Assembly (NCBI GenBank): GCA_964540025.1
Contig: CAZIKQ010000014.1
Coordinates: forward strand, 1 to 36,527
Length of the DNA: 36,527 nt
Direction: 5' to 3'
Source of the DNA: RGIG250 sp964540025
Lineage (GTDB): Bacteria > Bacillota > Negativicutes > Selenomonadales > Selenomonadaceae
Shown here: positions 32,301 to 36,527 of the stretch, in pieces
How the letters are laid out: each line of letters starts with the position of its first letter
Position numbering within the stretch: position 1 is the first letter of the stretch
The notes under the pieces: model-generated
What the model was told of the DNA's origin: nothing
The model's input: only the letters and a program-made list of their open reading frames with translations
Database searches by the model: none
Position numbers and translations under genes: made by a program

Positions 32301-32633
32301 ATAAAGCTATGCCGTATGTACACAGATGGGAAGTTTATATTTTCTGAACGCGATGCAAAGGGGAAATGGGTAGCAACAGACCGAGCGGCCTTTCATGGAA
32401 TCACGGTGGAACATGTAGCCGATGAGGAAGGCGCCTGGTGGCTGGCCAGAGACTACCTGACCGAGTTGGAAAAACTATTGAAAGGAGATAATTCAGACAG
32501 CGAAGAGGAAAACCTAAAGAGGGAATCCCAACGCTTTGGCGAAATATCTATACCGGAGGATACATACGGAAGCAATAGATATTATTATTCGGATCAACTC
32601 GGTTTATATAAAAGGAGAGGGGAGAAAAAATGA
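29325..32633 (+). CDS. cas3: Type I-F Cas2-Cas3 fusion nuclease-helicase
   Basis: This 1102-aa fusion is diagnostic for type I-F. The N-terminal Cas2 domain (about 1-95, MIVIFTSRSEKKSLATTRRI) bridges Cas1 for spacer uptake. The HD nuclease follows (LLHDWGKSSDHF, His123-Asp124), then the superfamily 2 helicase: Walker A GTGCGKT (Lys434), Walker B VIDEIDDF (about 580), SAT motif ISSATIPP and motif VI QLAGRVLRHR (about 860). All catalytic blocks are present, so interference should work. It overlaps cas1 and csy1 by 4 bp at each end. Confidence 0.97.
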   Translation: MIVIFTSRSEKKSLATTRRILDSFAERIGNDTWQAVITAAGLSMVKSLLRRSATKTTAVACRWIRSRSRSELLWIVGNKDQFNPEGCVPVNRTAKDHRHGDWENTWEYLPLMKAVTAVAGLLHDWGKSSDHFQQKLKNRDKTADPFRHEWISCQLISALVSQSSEVNQSPDDGTDAPWLSLVAKGNWDEAALKTKMASGSQFKLDKLPPLAKMICWLILSHHRLPICESKRDSYSRISKDTLDSMLGSIGPDWGYNNGTVSDINCRKYSKGLLKNSEPWVKQLKKWSAKLLKENGKTGEIQSLEKIRPFLSYCRLALMMGDYYASSRDKQEFNAGQDKLFANTDKQGNLKQKLDEHLLLAAEQALKIIHSLPRFAGKMERATDVPALRHRSPAKFSWQDDVVRTVRAHRKQNDLMDNNHHGWFIVNLAGTGCGKTFANAKIMRAISPDGESLRYNLALGLRSLTLQTGDEYRKRIGLEEDMMAVLIGSLAVSQLHKKAMEEADIEDDDLLGLDMEDYEGYTGDFLDIFFRESLDVKAKKNRAFLYRPVAVTTIDHLMGATETRRGGKYMLPFLRLMSSDLVIDEIDDFSPTDLMAITRLVHLAGMLGRSVAISSATIPPDLAKGMFKAYRAGWNCFASFLSASQKLSVLWCDEFSSQAETIAEKDIEKAEEAFESSHNQFVHKRIKKLQTIAPRRKGTVIDWTINGQQDEETAELKIFHAIGGTVLSLHENNFITDENTGKRISFGLVRMANIDPCVAVGKYLAAREWPSDYAVKVMIYHSRQVLLMRHRQEQYLDSILKRTGQNKIVRITEPVLRSHVDAAKGKNVIFVVVATPVEEVGRDHDFDWAIVEPSSYRSIIQLAGRVLRHRSANSSSGKANVAVLSYNLRGLRGEKIAYTKPGFESKALPLRSKDFKEIADITALAAGIDAIPRIGKDYGQGKDSLIGIEHLAMERFQDTETPGPQAMRGWLKEYWWLTALPQAINRFREGRPEIKLCRMYTDGKFIFSERDAKGKWVATDRAAFHGITVEHVADEEGAWWLARDYLTELEKLLKGDNSDSEEENLKRESQRFGEISIPEDTYGSNRYYYSDQLGLYKRRGEKK

Positions 32634-33793
32634 GTATACTGTGCGACTACATCGAAGCTCAGGCAACGGCAAAGGGCAAAGAACCACGGGACTGGTTTAA
32701 GGGGGTTGTGGACAATGCCTTTCGCTGCCACGTGGCAACCCACGTAGGTAAATTCACTGACTCTGGAATAGACAGTTCAATTTCCATATATCACAAAGGC
32801 AGTCAGGCTTTGCCGGTACATGGATATCTCTGTACGGATTCTGTGCTGTGCGGTACTGACATGGTAGTAGAGGGCGGTGCCGCATTTCTTCCAATACCTA
32901 AATTTTTGACTTTGTCCCTGGAAGATGGTCGAACAGTCCTGGACCATTTAGCTGAAAACTCTGCCTGTTTAGACGATTTGGGCAAATATACAGAGAATCT
33001 TGATGATACAAAAGGAAAATTGGCAAGTGTGTTATCCAAGGCTATTCCGGAAAAAACCGCCGATAATATCAGGCAGGTATATTTCCCGACGGGAGAAGGC
33101 TACCATCTTATCTCTCTTCTGACATCTTCTGCCATATTATTTGAGTTGAAGGCCCGCCTGGAGCAAGTCCGACAGTCAGCCCGGGATGCTAAAGATCCCA
33201 AAAATGAACGCTACGGAGAAAACCACAGTATCGTTTCAGACCTGACGGCAATGGGCTTTGGCGGAACGAAGCCACAGAATGTAAGCCTTGTGAATAATAA
33301 TCAAAAGTATGCCCTACTCCTTAATTCCTGCCCGCCGGTGATAACTGCCCGGGAGATAAGGGTTCCTCATAGCAGCTTCTTCTACAATACGTTGCGCTTC
33401 TGGGAATTCAGGGAAGAATTTGCCCGGCTTCACAAGATATTCACGCAGGATATAAACAATGTGAAAATAAGGCAGGAGCGGAAAAAGCGGACAGCGGATA
33501 TCATCGACAAGGTCCTTACCCGGGTGTACGCACTCAGGGCCATGGAGCCGGGCTGGACGGACCGGGAAAACTGCCGGTTGCCCCAAAGCCAGAAAATCTG
33601 GCTCGATGAAAAGCGCCTGGATGAGAGAAACAGCGGTGATACCTGGCTGAAAGAGGTGTCCACCGAGTTTGCTCGCTGGTTCTTTAATGCCTACGAAAAA
33701 CTTCTCAAAGAAGACCGCATAACCATGGGGCAGGGAGAAATACAAATAATTAAGAACGAAATTGCCGAAGTGCTGGACTATGACAGGGGGTGA
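32630..33793 (+). CDS. csy1: Csy1 (Cas8f), large subunit of the I-F Cascade
   Basis: This is the 387-aa PAM-recognising subunit of the Csy surveillance complex. The family block MGFGGTKPQNVSLVNN (about 204-219) is clear, followed by the usual LLNSCPP and an RxVR-like segment. At 387 aa it is shorter than the 430-aa Pseudomonas protein, mostly in the C-terminal third. The ATG overlaps the cas3 stop. Confidence 0.94.
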   Translation: MSILCDYIEAQATAKGKEPRDWFKGVVDNAFRCHVATHVGKFTDSGIDSSISIYHKGSQALPVHGYLCTDSVLCGTDMVVEGGAAFLPIPKFLTLSLEDGRTVLDHLAENSACLDDLGKYTENLDDTKGKLASVLSKAIPEKTADNIRQVYFPTGEGYHLISLLTSSAILFELKARLEQVRQSARDAKDPKNERYGENHSIVSDLTAMGFGGTKPQNVSLVNNNQKYALLLNSCPPVITAREIRVPHSSFFYNTLRFWEFREEFARLHKIFTQDINNVKIRQERKKRTADIIDKVLTRVYALRAMEPGWTDRENCRLPQSQKIWLDEKRLDERNSGDTWLKEVSTEFARWFFNAYEKLLKEDRITMGQGEIQIIKNEIAEVLDYDRG

Positions 33794-33797
33794 ATCT

Positions 33798-34691
33798 ATG
33801 AAAACGTATCTCTTCATACCAAAAATGAAAATACACAATGCCAACGCCCTGAGCAGTCCCTGCACGATTGGCTTTCCCGCTATGACTGCCTGGCTGGGCG
33901 GAATCCATGCTCTTGAACGGCGGCTGAAGTCCCAGGGCTTTACCGAGGTAAAACTAACGGGAGTGGGAGTTTCCTGTCACTGCTTTAACCTTCATACTAA
34001 AAAGGGGCCGGGAGACAGATATTGGTCTGTGGTTGGAACCTCTAACCCCCTAAGGAAAAAAGGAGCCAGTTGGGAACGGCCAGCTTTCATTGAGGAGCCA
34101 AGATGTGACCTGCTGGTATCCCTTTTGGTGGAGACCGAGGGCGTTAATGGCGACAATCAGGAAGCTGTGCTGGAAGCAGTCAAAAAGAGCCTGTATCAGC
34201 AGAAAATGGCCTCAGGCGATATACAGCTTATCGGAAAATTGTCGGTTGAAACCGTGGACAACGCTGATGAGATTTCCGAAAGAAGACTCCTGCGAAAGCT
34301 CATGCCGGGCTACGTGCTGATCCAGCGGCAGGATTTAATGGAGGGTGATGACAAAGGCGATGCCCTTGACCGCCTGCTCTCATACCTGAAGCTAAACGTA
34401 ACAAACGTCAGCCAGGAAGCCCCGCAGCCTGTCTGGCAGTACAGCAAAAAGACCTCCGGGTGGATCGTGCCGGTGGCCGTAGGCTACAAATCCCTGTCGT
34501 CTCTTGGCCAGGTTGCAAACCAGCGGGATCCGCACGCTCCTCACTGCTTTGGCGAGAGCGTTGTTACCCTCGGAGAATTCAAAATGCCCTACCGATTTGA
34601 AAGCATCGATGAGATAATGTGGAAGTACGATACTTCCCATATTGATAAAGGTTTATATCTCTGTACCAATCAGAAGAATTTTATAGATTAA
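33798..34691 (+). CDS. csy2: Csy2 (Cas5f) subunit
   Basis: This 297-aa protein binds the crRNA 5' handle together with Csy1. It starts MKTYLFIPKMKIHNANALSSPCTIGFPAMTA, the typical Csy2 N-terminus with the IxxAxxxxxPxTIGFPA block. YRFESIDEIMW lies near the end. The start at 33798 has AGGGGGTG 5-6 nt upstream and lies 4 bp after the csy1 stop; 12 earlier codons overlap csy1. Confidence 0.94.
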   Translation: MKTYLFIPKMKIHNANALSSPCTIGFPAMTAWLGGIHALERRLKSQGFTEVKLTGVGVSCHCFNLHTKKGPGDRYWSVVGTSNPLRKKGASWERPAFIEEPRCDLLVSLLVETEGVNGDNQEAVLEAVKKSLYQQKMASGDIQLIGKLSVETVDNADEISERRLLRKLMPGYVLIQRQDLMEGDDKGDALDRLLSYLKLNVTNVSQEAPQPVWQYSKKTSGWIVPVAVGYKSLSSLGQVANQRDPHAPHCFGESVVTLGEFKMPYRFESIDEIMWKYDTSHIDKGLYLCTNQKNFID

Positions 34692-34707
34692 ACAGGAGGA
34701 ATATATC

Positions 34708-35739
34708 ATGGCAAAAGCAAAAAATGAAATTTCAATGCCTTCCGTACTGGCCTTTGAGAAGAAACTGGTGGTCTCCGACGGCCTGCTTTCCGGCGCAAAA
34801 TGGGCCGAAAGACATGAAGTGGTGACGCCCCTGCCCCTGAGAGAGAAATCAGTTCGCGGCACAATCTCGAACCGGTTGAAGAAAACCATAAAAAATGACC
34901 CGGCAAAAGTCAATGCCGAAATAGAAAAAGCAAATCTTCAGACAGTAGATGCCTGCACCCTGGCGGCGGAGCAGGACACGCTGGCGCTGTCCTTCTCCCT
35001 GAAAGTCCTCGGCGGGATAGAGAAACCCTCGGCCTGCAACGACCCTGCCTTTGCGGAAGCCTATAAAAATGTGGCCGAAGCTTATGTCAGGAAGAACGGC
35101 TTTACGGAGCTGGCCCGCCGCTACGCCATGAACCTTGCCAATGGCCGCTACCTTTGGCGAAACCGCGTCGGCGTGGAAAAACTGGAAGTAATTATTACCT
35201 CCGGGGAGAAAAAATGGGTCGTAGACAATGCGCTTTCCCTCAAGCTGCGGGCTTTTGAGGACGGTGGAGAATACGAAACTGTTATAAGAGAGATTGCGGC
35301 AGAAATCGCCGCTGCCCTTTGCGGCCAAAAGGATTACCTGCTTCTCAATGTAACGGCCTGCGCCCTTGTGGGCCAGGCTCAGGAAGTATATCCCAGCGAG
35401 GAACTCGTTCTGGATAAAGGTAATGGCCGCAAGAGTAAAATCCTGTACCAGGTTGATGGTGTTGCGGCAATGCACTCCCAAAAGATTGGCAATGCTATTA
35501 GAACCATTGATACCTGGTATCCGGAATACGAAAATGAGCGCCAGCCCATCGCCATTGAAGTATATGGCGCCGTCACAAATCAGGGCCGGGCTTACCGCCA
35601 GCCCTCTGACAAGGCAGATTTTTACACCCTGTTTGACCGGTATGTTATTGAAGGAACGCTGGACAATGAGGAACAGGAAGATTATGTGATGGCCGTTCTG
35701 GTCCGGGGCGGCGTATTCGGAGAAAGCGGAAAGGACTAA
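34708..35739 (+). CDS. csy3: Csy3 (Cas7f) backbone subunit
   Basis: This 343-aa protein forms the six-copy filament along the spacer RNA. Family features: PSVLAFEKKLVVSDGLLSGAKW (about 11-32), ANGRYLWRNRVGVEKLEV (about 146-163) and YPSEELVLDKGNGRKSKILY. AGGAGG lies 9 nt before the ATG at 34708. Length matches the Pseudomonas protein (342 aa). Confidence 0.96.
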   Translation: MAKAKNEISMPSVLAFEKKLVVSDGLLSGAKWAERHEVVTPLPLREKSVRGTISNRLKKTIKNDPAKVNAEIEKANLQTVDACTLAAEQDTLALSFSLKVLGGIEKPSACNDPAFAEAYKNVAEAYVRKNGFTELARRYAMNLANGRYLWRNRVGVEKLEVIITSGEKKWVVDNALSLKLRAFEDGGEYETVIREIAAEIAAALCGQKDYLLLNVTACALVGQAQEVYPSEELVLDKGNGRKSKILYQVDGVAAMHSQKIGNAIRTIDTWYPEYENERQPIAIEVYGAVTNQGRAYRQPSDKADFYTLFDRYVIEGTLDNEEQEDYVMAVLVRGGVFGESGKD

Positions 35740-35742
35740 ACC

Positions 35743-36321
35743 ATGAAATATTATCAGGAAATAACCCTCCTGCCCGGCCCGGAAATACCGTTAAACTTTC
35801 TCTGGTCAACAGTGTACCGGCTGCTCCACCCGATCTTTACGGCAAGCGCCGACAGCCAGGGCAAAACTCCTTTTGGCGTGTCATTTCCCGGTTACACTAT
35901 GGACCACGACCGACCTTCCTTGGGGAACAAACTGCGCATATTTGCCCCCGATGGAGAGTCTCTAAAAGCCCTTCAGCTAAAGAACCGCTTTCAAAAGCTG
36001 GAGGACTATGTGCATATTGTTAGTCCTCGTAATGTACCTGAAACTGTCAAAGGCTACAGTTGCTATGTCAGAGTCCATCAGGAGGCAAACGGCGCGGCCA
36101 AGGCCCGGCGATATTCCTTGCGAAATGGGATTCCCCTGAGCGAGGCCCAGAAACTTTTCCCCCCAAACGGGGCAAGGCTGAAGGAACCATATATCAGGCT
36201 GAATAGTAAAAGCACCGGGCAAAAAATGCTGCTGTTCATTCGCAAAACGGAATCGGAAGCGAAGAATGGCAGCTTCAACACCTACGGCCTCAGTAATGTG
36301 GCTACCGTTCCGGAATTTTAA
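35743..36321 (+). CDS. csy4: Csy4 (Cas6f) CRISPR RNA endonuclease
   Basis: This 192-aa ribonuclease cuts pre-crRNA at the 3' base of the repeat hairpin and stays bound to it. The catalytic His is at residue 29 (YRLLHPIF), the same number as in the Pseudomonas enzyme. The C-terminal SKSTGQKMLLF segment holds the conserved serine motif. It starts 3 bp after csy3 and is the last gene of the operon. Its substrate hairpin CCGCC-GCATA-GGCGG occurs in the array, and also intact at 11611-11625. Confidence 0.96.
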   Translation: MKYYQEITLLPGPEIPLNFLWSTVYRLLHPIFTASADSQGKTPFGVSFPGYTMDHDRPSLGNKLRIFAPDGESLKALQLKNRFQKLEDYVHIVSPRNVPETVKGYSCYVRVHQEANGAAKARRYSLRNGIPLSEAQKLFPPNGARLKEPYIRLNSKSTGQKMLLFIRKTESEAKNGSFNTYGLSNVATVPEF

Positions 36322-36461
36322 CCTGAAATTACCCAAAATTTTTTGAGGACCCATAACCCCACGTCTGGCAAGGGCTCTGGCCAAGGGAGAAATTTATCAT
36401 TTTTGGACTGGAGCCTGCCAGAACCCTTGACTGTACAAATGGCAGGAGTAAAATTTGTACA
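36322..36461 (+). promoter_or_regulatory. CRISPR leader
   Basis: This is the AT-rich 140-bp segment between csy4 and the first repeat. TTGACT (36427-36432) with AAAATT 17 bp downstream is a possible array promoter. A perfect 10-bp inverted repeat, CTGTACAAAT (36431-36440) and ATTTGTACAG (36453-36462), ends on the first base of the first repeat. Confidence 0.7.
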
Positions 36462-36527
36462 GTTTACCGCCGCATAGGCGGCTTAGAAATTTGGTAATTT
36501 TCGAGAAACCGTTTGTAAAATGTTTAC
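36462..36527 (+). CRISPR. Start of the type I-F CRISPR array (cut by the window end)
   Basis: The first repeat is 36462-36489 (28 nt: GTTT, then ACCGCCGCATAGGCGGC, then TTAGAAA). Spacer 1 is 36490-36521, exactly 32 nt, the norm for type I-F. The second repeat begins GTTTAC at 36522 and is cut off. Repeat length, spacer length, hairpin and position after csy4 agree with I-F. Spacer 1 starts TTTGGTAATTTTCGAG; I find no match to it in this window. Confidence 0.9.

Overview
The window (36.5 kb, moderately GC-rich with AT-rich intergenic regions) looks like a chromosomal segment of an anaerobic Firmicute. Negativicutes is my best guess: it has Firmicute-type Shine-Dalgarno sites (AGGAGG, GAGGTG), an HU with a lysine-rich tail, a trimeric NADH-linked [FeFe] hydrogenase, the rpsO-pnp pair, periplasmic-type binding proteins and a type I-F CRISPR-Cas system. 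This taxonomic call is an inference. No rRNA or tRNA gene was seen.

Layout. 1-4500: HU, a small HExxH/CxxC protein, an unknown 86-aa protein, a secreted DUF3298-like protein and a lone tyrosine recombinase, with several short palindromic REP-like elements. 4500-11500 (minus strand): type II NADH dehydrogenase, a CNNM/HlyC-type CBS membrane protein, and a complete Fe3+/polyamine-like ABC transporter operon (binding protein, fused double permease, ATPase). 11500-16110: an accessory islet lying between two near-identical copies of the ABC binding-protein gene. It holds a type IIG restriction-modification protein and a 0.4-kb non-coding-looking region. 16300-22200 (minus): hypF followed by hndA-hndC-hndD. 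22300-26430 (plus): rpsO, pnp, tadA and a cyclohexadienyl-dehydratase-like periplasmic protein. 26559-27923 (minus): an AAA/DUF4143 ATPase with a duplicated operator-like motif upstream. 28357 to the end (plus): a complete type I-F operon cas1, cas2-3, csy1, csy2, csy3, csy4, its leader, and the first repeat, first 32-nt spacer and first six bases of the second repeat of the CRISPR array.

Most interesting region. The 0.4-kb gap at 11600-11985 encodes what looks like a par/Fst-type type I toxin-antitoxin pair. A 28-aa one-helix membrane peptide on the minus strand and a roughly 70-nt plus-strand RNA are transcribed toward each other onto a shared bidirectional terminator. A direct repeat gives the RNA complementarity to the toxin's start codon. 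Just upstream of the antitoxin promoter is a solitary copy of the type I-F CRISPR repeat found 25 kb away at the array (23 of 28 positions identical, 17 contiguous, complete Cas6f hairpin). A second, degenerate repeat copy abuts the -35 of the toxin promoter. The antitoxin promoter also shares its -35 and -10 sequence blocks with the cas1 promoter. A CRISPR-linked addiction module, analogous in idea to CreTA/CreR, is therefore a real possibility, but no good guide-target match was found by eye.
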